Source: Akkermansiaceae bacterium UBA5689
GTDB taxonomy: Bacteria > Verrucomicrobiota > Verrucomicrobiia > Verrucomicrobiales > Akkermansiaceae
DNA length: 64,000 nucleotides
Direction: 5' to 3'
Assembly: GCA_002420305.1 (NCBI GenBank)
Contig: DIHT01000064.1
Span: forward strand, 89,901-153,900
In this document: positions 57,801-64,000 of the stretch, piece after piece
How positions within the stretch are numbered: the first letter of the stretch is position 1
How the letters are laid out: the number at the start of each line of letters is the position of its first letter
Position numbers and translations under genes: made by a program
Notes under the pieces: model-generated
Told to the model about the DNA's origin: nothing
The model's input: only the letters and a program-made list of their open reading frames with translations
The model's database searches: none

Positions 57801-60800
57801 GGAATCTCGACCGGGTTGTTCACTATGAAAGGACGAATCGAGAACAGATCCTCGCTAAACGAAAGGGCCCCAACATCCATCTCCTGGAGGAAGTCCAGCT
57901 CGCTGGTATCCGCTACCGCTCGATCCGCAAGCCAGCCTCCGCCGGCAAGGGTTGCCGTGAACTCCGGAGAAACGAGCTGGAGTCCCGTGTGCAGCGCCCC
58001 GACGTATGGGCGGGCCCCGCTTTCAACTTCCCGTCCATCATTGATACTGAATTGTTGCACTCGCGTGACCTCCTCCCCCTCAGGGAGCAACCCGTGGAGA
58101 TCGGCCTCAGCCTGAGTGAGCAGGCTGACCACCCAGCGCGCAGGGGATCCGTCGTTATCGACTGCATCGACACGGCTGCCTTCTTCCCCAAGAGTTCCCT
58201 CACTACGCAACACCCTCTGGGTCGACCACTCCTGGGTGTAGAGCAGGTCCGCGATGTAGCGCACCGCCCCTACTTCTTCGTCGTAGGTGTTCGCGTGGCG
58301 AACATATTGCAGTCGCTGGATTCTCCGTGGTGGGTCCTCCCCGTCATTCTCCCCAGGGTCTCCATCATTTCCACGAAGAGTTCCGGTGTAATCATACCAC
58401 CAATCCGTGGGCGCTCTCAGGAAAATCGCAGTCCCGTCGTCCAGAGTATAGTCTACGACGCCTCGTCCATCTCTTAGATTACTGGGCTCCCAGATCGTCC
58501 TGGTCGGGATACCCTCATACTGGCGATCAATGAAACCACGCCCCTCGTTAACGGAGTAAACCTTCTCAAAACCAAGCTCGGCCAGGATGGTTTCCGCACG
58601 GGCAGTAGGGCTCGCAATATAGTCCTCTGAATCCGGATCGGAATACCCGGCATTGTAGTCGAGACCAGCTATGAAGACCTGATCTTCCCGCTCACGCTCA
58701 GTCATCCCAGTCCAGCCCGCAAGCTCCAGCTCCGCCGGAGGCACAAAGTTTGCACGGGCGTGGGCTTCATTGAGCGCAATTCCATCCCCGTCGAGCTCAG
58801 TTGGACCATCGATTCCGGAAAATTCGGCCCCTGCTTGCAGCGGATTCACCCCCGGGAACCAGAAGTCGAAGTAGTATTTGAACTCCGAGGTCTGCGCCAC
58901 GTTCACATCGAGTTGGGGCAATGCCCCAAGGTCGAGGACTGTCGGTCGGAAAATATCATCGACGAAGACGCCTGGCACAAAGAACCGCTCCGCCTCCGGA
59001 TCCAGCACCGCGGCCAAGTCTGCTCCCGCGAACGGATTGTCTTCAGCGTCTGCATTGAACTCGACAAAAAGACCCTCGAAGGCAGGGAGCGCATCAGACG
59101 CGGACTGAAGCTCCAGACTCAAGCCATCCCCGCTCAGACTCGTTCCCGCGGTCAGGTCGGTGGTTAGACTCAGGCCGCTCGTCGTGTCCCGGAAAGACAT
59201 TGCCGCCTCCCTCACATGAGTCGTAGCCCCGGGCAATGCATCCCGGGCTACTCCGGCAAAATAGTCGGTAACCAGAGATCCCGCAGGGAGAACATCGACC
59301 AACCCGTCCGGCGGAAGGGTTTCCACCCTGCGAAACCCAGAAAGAAACTGGACGTCAAACAGCCGCTCGTATCCAAGCTCCTCGAGAATCGCGTCAGACC
59401 TTTCGCTGTCTGTTAGATCGTCCCAAGTTCTGTATTGGAACGGCTGGATCTCCACATTCCTGATCCAATCGTAGGCCTGCTCAAAAGTGAAGAGGGTGAA
59501 TTGCTGTAGAGAAACCTCCGAATTCGCAGCCTGCTCAATACCAACCGACTGCATCGCGAATAACATGGGAGCTTGCCCCGCACCGGCATTCCCCGCCACC
59601 TGGTCAAACGAAGTATTCCCGGCTCCAAGAGGCGCTCCTAACAGATCCCCTGGGCGGGCATAGTTGATGACCTGATCCAAGGCCCCCCGGATGGGTGCAA
59701 CGTCATATTCCTCCGGTAGATCTGCTAACGAGATCCAATCCTCCTCCAGAACAAGCGTCTCACCGAGATAGGACTCAATTACCGCCCTCGGCAGGAGAAC
59801 ATCATCCGAAGGCGCCTGACCGCGCCAGCTCAAATCGGAAATCTCGTAATCTTCCCCAGGAACAAAATATTCACGGAAGCGCTGGCCACTATCAGCATCT
59901 GGATTCCAATACCCATCCTGAACCAGCTGGAGCTCCATCGTCCCAAATTCACTTCCCACTGGAACCGAAATGATATCAACCGGTTCGGTGGTAATGGTGG
60001 GAACCCAGTGAACGACGGGGCGCAGCACAAAGCCATCCTCTACCCGGCGATACCCGGTCACCACGTCAACGCTTTGGATCGTCTGTGTCAGGATGGCGGG
60101 CGCAAACTCCAGATTATCGTTAGAAGAATCCTCAAAGGCCAGCAACCGCACTTCTCCCGTGGCCTCGAGGGCCACATCAGCGGCCTGCCCTGAGAGATGC
60201 CCGGCGTTCACCTTGCCCTCTGCGGAGACCACGATACTACCCTCCAGCGGAAGACTCTCGCTTCCAGCGTTGATCGTGACTTCTCCGGCGGAGAGCACCT
60301 CACCTCGCACGAGGACATTCTGGTCCGCATCAAGCAGGACTCGGGACAGCGTTTCCTCGCCCTCCTCTAGAAGATCTCCTTCTACCGAAATCGTTCCAAA
60401 GACCCCGATGGCGTAGGCGCTAATCTCGATCTCTCCCATAGCGGCCAAGAGCGCACGGAAGTAATATAATTCACTCCGCGACACATGCACGAGGCCGTTA
60501 CCCTCAGCCGCATTCCCACTGGCCTCCACCTCTAACCGCGAATGCTCCGCCCGCACCCGGACCACCGACTGGTCCATTGACCAGACATTACTTCCCCGGA
60601 GACTGACGAGGTTGCGGGCGTTCACGAGGGAGTCGCTCCGCAGGTAGAGATCTCCCGGGTTGCTGATCCCAAACTCCTCCCCTTCCTCTACTCGGTAGTC
60701 GTTGATAAGAATCTCCGAGGTCGACACCGATGGGACACCGTTTTCCAGATAGACCTGTCCCAGCATTCCGTGGATCTCGACCGCAGACTCTCCACTCAGC

Positions 60801-63800
60801 CTGATCACTCCACCGTCTCCCGTTGCAAGAGTGCCTCCTCGTATTGGCTCGGGCAACCGCCCCACGATTTCGTGGCCAGTGGTCGCAATTGGATTGCTGC
60901 CCTCGGTCAAATTTCCTCCCATTGCGGCCGGACCACCCTGAATAGGGGTCTCGAGGGCCTGCAAAATTTCATTACGGAGAGGGTCCGGCACCCCGATCAC
61001 CACAGCATCTTCCATGAATAGGATAGGCTCTCCCTCCATGTTCACCAGTTCTCCACGCTCATTGACGAGTCGACCCTCGGCGTCAACCCGCTGGATGGAA
61101 ATAAGCTCGCTTGTCGTTTCGTCGACACTATCGATCACGAGGTTACCAAAACGATCACCAGGCCTTGCGGGCGGAAGATCGATGAGATCCACTACATTTC
61201 CCCCGACATCAAACAACAACCCACTGCTCCAGAAGTAGATTGCGCCATTCTCATCCACCACTGTCCGGATTTCGCCCACTCCATTTAAGAGATCCCCGCC
61301 GGAGTTGAGCAACTGCCCTCCGGTATTAATCCGGAATCCCAACTCATCAATCGGCTCTCCAGAGCCGTTGAGGCGATTACCGAACTCATCCACCAATTCC
61401 CCTCGGATGTTGATCCGGTTGACTTCGGCACCAGCACCAGTTCCATCGAGATAGGCGCCATCCTGATCAATCCGGTAGCCATTGACATCGACGAAATCCG
61501 ATTCCGCACTCCCATCAATGTCTCCACCATCACTATCCGCCGTGAGTCGCAAACCTGCCGGATTGATCACATATCCATCGGCATCGAGATACTGACCATC
61601 GGCATCGACCAGGAACCAGTGCCCATCGACCTCGTCCTGCTCAAGCCTCCGGCCCTCCCGGTCCACAGTCACCGGATTACCATCCAAGTCGAGGGTCACG
61701 TAGATTTCTCCGGCGCCTAGGACCGGATTCCCGAAGCTGTCCCGGAGTAGCAGTGGATTATTCTCCGCGTTGACCTCAACCTGCCCAGCGGTGTTGACCC
61801 GCAGTCGGAATCCATAGCTATCGATCAGTTGATTGTGCCGATCGAGCGCAAACTCACTCTCACCCAGATTTCCATCCGTTACCCTGTAAGTATCTGCAAT
61901 TTGTGTCCGAGTGCTAAAGGTCAGGCGCCCGACCAGCACGCTGATGGAATTTACCTGCTCTGCCATGGAGTCGACCCCGCTTTCAACCCCGGCATAACCA
62001 ACCAGACCGGCATTGATGGAGTTAGTGGAGTCAATCGTGAACTCGCGGTCACTCTTGATGACTAATTGGCCGTTGTTCCCAATGACGCCCTGGAGGTAGT
62101 CTGCTCCATTGATCCCCTCGACCAAAAGGCCCACGCCGTCACGAATCACCGCTCCCTCCAGAGCAAGGTTGAGAGTCTCCCTGAGTTCGCCGAAATCCGT
62201 ACCGGCCTCTAATGTTACCTCGGTCTGGAGCGACGAAGCGTCATTGGGAATCTGGAAGGAAAGGGTCACCTGGGCACCGAGCGCTCCCGTAACCGCCAGC
62301 GGGTTGGAGGCCACGGCCGCGTAGGACTCCGTCGCACCGGTGAGGGTAAGCTCATCCTCTGCATGTACGATACTGTCAACCCAGAGCAGACCGTCGCCCG
62401 AGACAAGGGTCACATCCGCCCCGTCATCCCGGGCCTCAATCGGACCAAAGACCTGAATCCCACTCCCTGCCGTGATCTCAATCGAACTCGCCTGCCCACT
62501 GGGTTCCGGCACCACCGAGGCATCAGTGACAAGATTTCCATTCTGCAGCACGAACATGGCGGCATTTCCGCCCTCCACCTCAATCTCGATTGATCCGGTA
62601 GCAAAGGCAGTTCCCGGTCGCTGGACATCCTCTCCCACCACCACTGCAGATCCTTGCTCCACGTCAAGGTCAGTCGCTGGACTCACTCCACCGAAGGTCA
62701 CCATCTCCTCGGTTTCAATCCTGAGGTTTGCATTGGCCCCGAGTGGGACAAGGCGGGAGCGGGATCGATCGGAAGTCAAAGTTCCACTCACCCCGTTTTC
62801 CGTCAGACCGAGAGACTCCATGACTACCGCAGACCCAGTCAACGCGAACCCAAAGCTGCTGATGAGCAGCAGGGCATCATTTTCAACCCCGACCTCTAGC
62901 CCGTGAATATCCGCTACGGTCAGGCTACTGCGTATCGCCTCTGCAATAGCTTCTACGCTCCCATCTCCTCCGAGGGTGATATTCAGGCTCAAAGCCTCTC
63001 CTCCACGAAGCGTTACCGAGAATGAGAAAGAGGTTCCGGACGAAATCGTTGGTTCAACTCCTCGGATTTCATGGGCCAGTGTTTGCCCAGAATAAAGCGA
63101 TCCCAGGACATCCACATAGTCCGCGCGCAATACGATGGAGCTCTCATCGAGTCGACTGACAACCTCGCTCGCAGTGGCCACCATAATCCCCTCGTTCCCG
63201 GCCGCGGTAATGATCACGCGACCTGAGGCTGTCACATTGGCTCCCAGCGGGAAGGTCTCACCGCTCTCTTCATCGACTGCTCCTCCAATCAGGACCGACG
63301 ACCCCTCGATCCGCAACTCCTCAAAACCACCTTCTATGAAGCCTCGATTTCCAGAAATGAATTCAAAGCTCTCCATGCCCCCGGCCTCCACCGAACCCTC
63401 CAGCACCGCTTCATTATCGGTCGTGATCAGGACCGAGCCCACCGCATCAATGTCCCCGGAGAGAGTCAGGTCCCCGGCATCAATCACAACCTCGAAACTC
63501 CCCGTCTCCGGGGCTTCCGGATCAAGAGGATCAGGAGCTCCGGCCGAGGCATTCTTGATCACTCCGAGCATCTCGACAATCGGGGCAATCAGGACAATCC
63601 GTCCCTCGCTTTCGATCCAACCGTGCTCCTCGGTTACGATAATTTCCTCGTTCGTCTCAACCCGGACATCCGCCCGATTCCGGGGGTCTTCGTTCTGCAG
63701 CGATCCGATCGGGCCGTTGATGATAACCCCCGTGGGCCCAGCAAGTAGGATTTCCTGCGAATCACCTTCCGGACCCTGGGTGCGCAACCATGCGGTCGGC

Positions 63801-64000
63801 TCAATCCGCAGACTGTCATCCTCCGTTGCGGTAAGCACCTGCAGGTGAATATTGCGCTCAGCGGTGAGATGCCCGCTGATCGTCATGGTCTCATCCGCGG
63901 TCAGGATGACGTCCCCTTCCGACCCTCTGGCAACGAGATCTCCCTTCAGATGCCCATCCTCCCCGAGGTGCAGGTTGATGGGGCCATCAAGGGTTTCCAT
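48848..64000 (-). CDS. Giant multidomain surface protein (N-terminus off window)
   Basis: Open for at least 5,050 codons; the upstream part lies beyond 64000, since the first visible residues are already mid beta-helix. Approximate order (residues in view): filamentous-haemagglutinin-like beta-helix (1-310); two flagellin-IN-like motifs (313-403, 563-655); D-x-x-G-x-x-L repeat region (728-997); further beta-helix; a duplicated unit containing ILxELG(Y/F)E(R/K) (1523-1570, 1761-1818); a cysteine-free C-type lectin domain (2178-2312); an Fn3/phosphatase-N-like module (2440-2515); beta-helix (2515-3000); coiled-coil arms (3000-3375, 3470-3745) around a small module with the only two cysteines I see; beta-helix (4050-4530); and a PKD domain apparently split by a seven-blade FG-GAP propeller (about 4555-5005). 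It is a probable cell-surface or secreted adhesin; no sorting signal is seen at its C-terminus, which ends in the PKD strand. Confidence 0.9.
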   Translation of the reverse strand: METLDGPINLHLGEDGHLKGDLVARGSEGDVILTADETMTISGHLTAERNIHLQVLTATEDDSLRIEPTAWLRTQGPEGDSQEILLAGPTGVIINGPIGSLQNEDPRNRADVRVETNEEIIVTEEHGWIESEGRIVLIAPIVEMLGVIKNASAGAPDPLDPEAPETGSFEVVIDAGDLTLSGDIDAVGSVLITTDNEAVLEGSVEAGGMESFEFISGNRGFIEGGFEELRIEGSSVLIGGAVDEESGETFPLGANVTASGRVIITAAGNEGIMVATASEVVSRLDESSIVLRADYVDVLGSLYSGQTLAHEIRGVEPTISSGTSFSFSVTLRGGEALSLNITLGGDGSVEAIAEAIRSSLTVADIHGLEVGVENDALLLISSFGFALTGSAVVMESLGLTENGVSGTLTSDRSRSRLVPLGANANLRIETEEMVTFGGVSPATDLDVEQGSAVVVGEDVQRPGTAFATGSIEIEVEGGNAAMFVLQNGNLVTDASVVPEPSGQASSIEITAGSGIQVFGPIEARDDGADVTLVSGDGLLWVDSIVHAEDELTLTGATESYAAVASNPLAVTGALGAQVTLSFQIPNDASSLQTEVTLEAGTDFGELRETLNLALEGAVIRDGVGLLVEGINGADYLQGVIGNNGQLVIKSDREFTIDSTNSINAGLVGYAGVESGVDSMAEQVNSISVLVGRLTFSTRTQIADTYRVTDGNLGESEFALDRHNQLIDSYGFRLRVNTAGQVEVNAENNPLLLRDSFGNPVLGAGEIYVTLDLDGNPVTVDREGRRLEQDEVDGHWFLVDADGQYLDADGYVINPAGLRLTADSDGGDIDGSAESDFVDVNGYRIDQDGAYLDGTGAGAEVNRINIRGELVDEFGNRLNGSGEPIDELGFRINTGGQLLNSGGDLLNGVGEIRTVVDENGAIYFWSSGLLFDVGGNVVDLIDLPPARPGDRFGNLVIDSVDETTSELISIQRVDAEGRLVNERGELVNMEGEPILFMEDAVVIGVPDPLRNEILQALETPIQGGPAAMGGNLTEGSNPIATTGHEIVGRLPEPIRGGTLATGDGGVIRLSGESAVEIHGMLGQVYLENGVPSVSTSEILINDYRVEEGEEFGISNPGDLYLRSDSLVNARNLVSLRGSNVWSMDQSVVRVRAEHSRLEVEASGNAAEGNGLVHVSRSELYYFRALLAAMGEIEISAYAIGVFGTISVEGDLLEEGEETLSRVLLDADQNVLVRGEVLSAGEVTINAGSESLPLEGSIVVSAEGKVNAGHLSGQAADVALEATGEVRLLAFEDSSNDNLEFAPAILTQTIQSVDVVTGYRRVEDGFVLRPVVHWVPTITTEPVDIISVPVGSEFGTMELQLVQDGYWNPDADSGQRFREYFVPGEDYEISDLSWRGQAPSDDVLLPRAVIESYLGETLVLEEDWISLADLPEEYDVAPIRGALDQVINYARPGDLLGAPLGAGNTSFDQVAGNAGAGQAPMLFAMQSVGIEQAANSEVSLQQFTLFTFEQAYDWIRNVEIQPFQYRTWDDLTDSERSDAILEELGYERLFDVQFLSGFRRVETLPPDGLVDVLPAGSLVTDYFAGVARDALPGATTHVREAAMSFRDTTSGLSLTTDLTAGTSLSGDGLSLELQSASDALPAFEGLFVEFNADAEDNPFAGADLAAVLDPEAERFFVPGVFVDDIFRPTVLDLGALPQLDVNVAQTSEFKYYFDFWFPGVNPLQAGAEFSGIDGPTELDGDGIALNEAHARANFVPPAELELAGWTGMTEREREDQVFIAGLDYNAGYSDPDSEDYIASPTARAETILAELGFEKVYSVNEGRGFIDRQYEGIPTRTIWEPSNLRDGRGVVDYTLDDGTAIFLRAPTDWWYDYTGTLRGNDGDPGENDGEDPPRRIQRLQYVRHANTYDEEVGAVRYIADLLYTQEWSTQRVLRSEGTLGEEGSRVDAVDNDGSPARWVVSLLTQAEADLHGLLPEGEEVTRVQQFSINDGREVESGARPYVGALHTGLQLVSPEFTATLAGGGWLADRAVADTSELDFLQEMDVGALSFSEDLFSIRPFIVNNPVEIPWEPEWNLGPRGEVDSEGYLIYEDGDGNAYRARISAIEGASLERLQNGEVGEAISSEVAFEGNNWRAGLDINETRVFGQYLPGSVNGVLAVANAATLERLGEVSSTAFNVGDDQVFVGPAYYITSDHYNWADARTFAENWGAPDEEWQLVSINSREENDLVWDLLGGEDAWIGGSNVLSDTSGTDWSLQWVDGTTLAHDDGGWTGRFRGGQPNNDSENGEDQDHLMMGHADGRWDDRNGGLETHAVLERQPGWVTEENVSERQTDYAYRMTTQWDPISDVRTDLVYLAFSNVYDIEDFRPYYETVESLVPVIKMEQVTNWTYVPVIQTQALPVSASVGNADPFDLAVFDFDTLSATGDITIGGTRVDVQANVSSRGQTERMILTEAGEEDGLTVRYGVAPDGLTGSLSLTTLGAVEGGVYRGLLAGLQPGTTYYYEIFSDEEAAVIVSSQFDTDPVGDVTITATEGNIEVGDALPEEAELSDFVKVEASAIELNAEAGEILVRESAVLRTADLATDADSLAAVRVQVRGAGDLIITDASDLLILDEVEVLDGNITATTTGSMEAWQVELLNDWGRNSTETGSLSANVVSLVAGGDLDLGMIRGGDHAVDDIEAADLRLRALNQVLAEIDPLNVIELTAEEVAAFRNVRASGFVSADPLMSVEEATQIGAGLQSIFGVNLGFPMEGDDPASDRSLELENLLSLQSSLDSYAEIILTATTGGISGLSAPDGTADIIGGTLQMSAGTSIIGLETSVREIEGISAGGSVTGIAAVGGYGDPDSGVILGSVEAGQDVEVSAEGNLFVAEARAATGNLELLSETGTLFVGQTPDVDGDLFALSAGADLVLGAGFDITLTDNLRSTGLLTMTAGNAIGTRGGLVELEAGSIEINAAGSVSLGGDLDGLETLTIRSGETVNLPGNIPGRVGLTVVTPSLSQQAQDLDDLRGILLEQIEVQQAIEREERLLLELEEGGSDLLTHNNGAALDQLLRLPLQLQRTQVRLQRAPVVGMFEAQALDPERIAALEGLAGNALELSAVEGALAADRASLAENQLSISEVQGDLEAIAGFEAQLESSRAIRNELGSLLARVESLGRNIGQNQPGANVSVDLLPSALTSQVLAGMSTETLEALVEAATAEIGILNDQIGVLGTDISENEGSLALLGRDLDLAQGGLTDLEEELSPLQDDVNRLNGQLDSIQTRISDRPGLNQLENTIFGLENSISIREDRIAALSTEIASQTAKLPEVQDNLDQAQALLDGLERELSEEQAEVARLTSLVEDLEGFDPSSDPVIGALDQEIAELEAILEGFNQAVIDELGLQLPGASERNVEIDEALNMVILDCAAGQLGTINPNITVPTVNLNNAGNVAVRANDLVVNLPGIDDLDGLITFDGNGVVQDLQNLTCQDVSRLMQARTAIRSQITAEEQARATALQALSTDNQANLGQARVDLVVAQDAVDDSEEGIRDQVSRVVLFQGGETALVEDIRILTRSRTIVEDEVTALERDLAGALTEREEVTGLVQQRDIIGSALDSAVALRNAKGGEIAAQQQVVGNLVAERSTQQQSVSGWEQDAAGLEASIAADELTLAGLELEAADLQLQLDEVLLNQEVERNTLVETFISNQGNEGLLVNAAHELILEQHQASQLALTTALRGSLVHGEGSLNDLLEELAQLDLERQAVEEALASDGLQEITIVAGQDSMLPNRADSSEIPGGDIVLQDAETGFYVYQVGEDGPILYRDIGATPDQPDDDVWYEWRGALEPDQYAFDGTLSLRVLLGETRMMRTEIRRGDGEEREVEIEIFEPVFAVHDFAITLIKGASDTDPSDETESLQVVVNNQLGPLSAGDINAIDPDGDGLTSLSSLVPWLTSKIRDESPDPSGDFISYDGEDSETLEIVYDGQDQPGDLQDEDMLVYLMDLRAQLTQLSDEVYRTAFGALADVEFNVLPDSFAEYYYEFDGDHTTATLLNPVLEVEEEGHIVIGSNTLPVVQGLLDGLIPEGVGPAPRVVGAASLVSLDAEGQLRGLDRFITMSADVIDLSSGAAERVGATLIADSELSLTTGGPEGLQLDGARLSAPVINFDAWDGGISGPEGVLEATTLVVDAAGPVDLTTNVDQLRVSAAPNAAVTINNLGGSGSLDLVQISGVGEFSVTSEGEIIARNVSADGIAIEAGGDLMVGSLSSSQAVLLDAGRSIQDLAGSGSVVTAATANLLAGGGIQMDRTAWDVAQGFTEEPNLSIFLDDSHDLTGGNLNLTATRDIIIDRAIDIDGSVQLAGRNILFTENGSIRSTSPNTVNLSATEVIDFGSPFVESTILESPTIILDAETIRGTQRAVVSGESLEVTTASDLVLETRVAEILANLSGAGDLVIRSRGAVELGEIYIEDGSLEVSAPSEIVTRSLRVNSDRFTNSVTLNGGRGVTVEELIVGPNVELVIPESIAAPSPLGVEILMDAELGPVIEDQSALVTLRITDPAGVLVTNGQEISLMVDFGDGSEPVSMTVPVEQPNLGDPAFAIDRSGSDFNLGRSLALVDVNGDGFSDLVVGQPLHDSILPGPGSGALFVFLGSEEGLSETADSDLLGRLLSVSGLGRQVVRAGDVNGDGFDDLIATSAHEVLLFYGSVEGLSQQSVVELAIPHHDDEEGNESELVIEVATAGDVNQDGFDDLLIGLPLEEAPILDANGQGFEIVPLAGRVQLHLGASDTSVIAPAWVVEGADPQGLLGASISGAGDINGDGYDDVLLGAPGEGSNRQGQVHVFLGSDSGLDTVGGEMLTGTEVNGQFGGAVAGVGDLNGDGFEDVVIGSPGHPLPGGGLRSGMVQVLQGSAEGLSGVGVVEAGPGVTSFGRIVMATGDTNGDAVPDFLVGGVGHNDLEEVFLFRGSPVNSFGVNPGAIVVTRQANGSQQNSLSLTSLGDLNGDGLSDIVVGEPLVGRNQQGQVRVYAGISFGSSERVIAESQFLHIYEEEGVFIISATALIEGVDGVGVALQVVNVLSSRF
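48995..50300 (-). repeat. Seven FG-GAP repeats (beta-propeller) in the giant protein
   Basis: Seven Asp/Gly calcium-loop motifs of the FG-GAP type occur in order: VDVNGDGFSDLVVG, GDVNGDGFDDLIAT, GDVNQDGFDDLLIG, GDINGDGYDDVLLG, GDLNGDGFEDVVIG, GDTNGDAVPDFLVG and GDLNGDGLSDIVVG. Seven repeats make a complete integrin-alpha-like propeller. The Asp pattern predicts one calcium per blade, weakest in the sixth (NGDAVPD). Confidence 0.9.
61010..61820 (-). repeat. D-x-x-G-x-x-L repeat region in the giant protein
   Basis: Residues about 728-997 of the visible protein contain many short units of the form (D/N)xxGxx(L/V/I)(D/N), such as VDEFGNRLNGSGE, IDELGFRINTGGQ, VNERGELVNMEGE and VDADGQYLDADGY. The regular spacing and Asp/Gly/hydrophobic rhythm suggest a calcium-binding beta-roll or solenoid, but the pattern is not the RTX consensus. 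Confidence 0.6.

Noticed and set aside
1..64000. CRISPR arrays, insertion sequences, rRNA or tRNA genes
   Set aside because: I saw no spaced direct repeats, transposase frames, rRNA-like stretches or tRNA cloverleafs anywhere in the window; the only RNA gene I can support is the tmRNA.

Overview
The window looks like a chromosome segment from a member of the Verrucomicrobiota (a planctomycete is less likely). The grounds are a complete bacterial microcompartment (BMC) operon of the planctomycete/verrucomicrobial deoxyhexose type, three sulfatases, DUF1080, DUF1501, DUF1552/DUF1592 and DUF6288 proteins, a PEP-CTERM protease and a tmRNA. Most genes lie on the minus strand, and recognisable Shine-Dalgarno sites are few.

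Layout: (1) 1-4351, the N-terminal part of an alpha-2-macroglobulin that runs off the left edge. (2) 4472-5915, a DUF3820 protein and DNA polymerase IV. (3) 6120-12454, a ten-gene BMC operon read leftwards: PduL-type phosphotransacylase, two BMC-H, acetate kinase, BMC-H, BMC-P, CoA-acylating aldehyde dehydrogenase, two BMC-P and a class II aldolase. A DeoR regulator, rhamnulokinase and FMN lactate dehydrogenase are read rightwards (12567-16085). Together these genes describe rhamnose/fucose breakdown: kinase, then aldolase, then lactaldehyde oxidised inside a shell to lactyl-CoA, lactyl-phosphate and lactate with ATP gain, then pyruvate. (4) 16122-23011, mixed envelope and housekeeping genes (outer-membrane-like protein, LON-domain protein, bactofilin, HEAT-DUF1080 protein, acetyltransferase, acyltransferase, DUF1501). 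(5) 23236-23588, tmRNA (ssrA), followed by DUF6288 and DUF1080 genes and a small membrane ORF. (6) 26357-31405, aconitase B, SAICAR synthase and a 2-Cys peroxiredoxin. (7) 31433-38500, secreted hydrolase, DUF1592/DUF1552 pair, TspO and a degenerate hydrolase-like protein. (8) 38635-47779, a polysaccharide-desulfation and hydrolysis cluster: glycoside hydrolase-like protein, three formylglycine sulfatases, PhoD-type phosphatase and a WD40-like protein. (9) 47898-64000, a PEP-CTERM trypsin-like protease downstream of a giant surface protein (more than 5,000 residues in view, N-terminus off the right edge).

The sulfatase/hydrolase cluster and the BMC operon plausibly serve one diet, sulfated deoxyhexose-rich polysaccharides such as fucoidan or ulvan: outer enzymes release and desulfate sugars, and the BMC handles the toxic lactaldehyde. 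The least familiar object is the giant protein. It combines beta-helix stretches, flagellin-IN-like motifs, an unusual D-x-x-G-x-x-L repeat, a cysteine-free C-type lectin domain, a long two-armed coiled coil with the only two cysteines between the arms, and a seven-blade FG-GAP propeller that appears to be inserted into a PKD domain.
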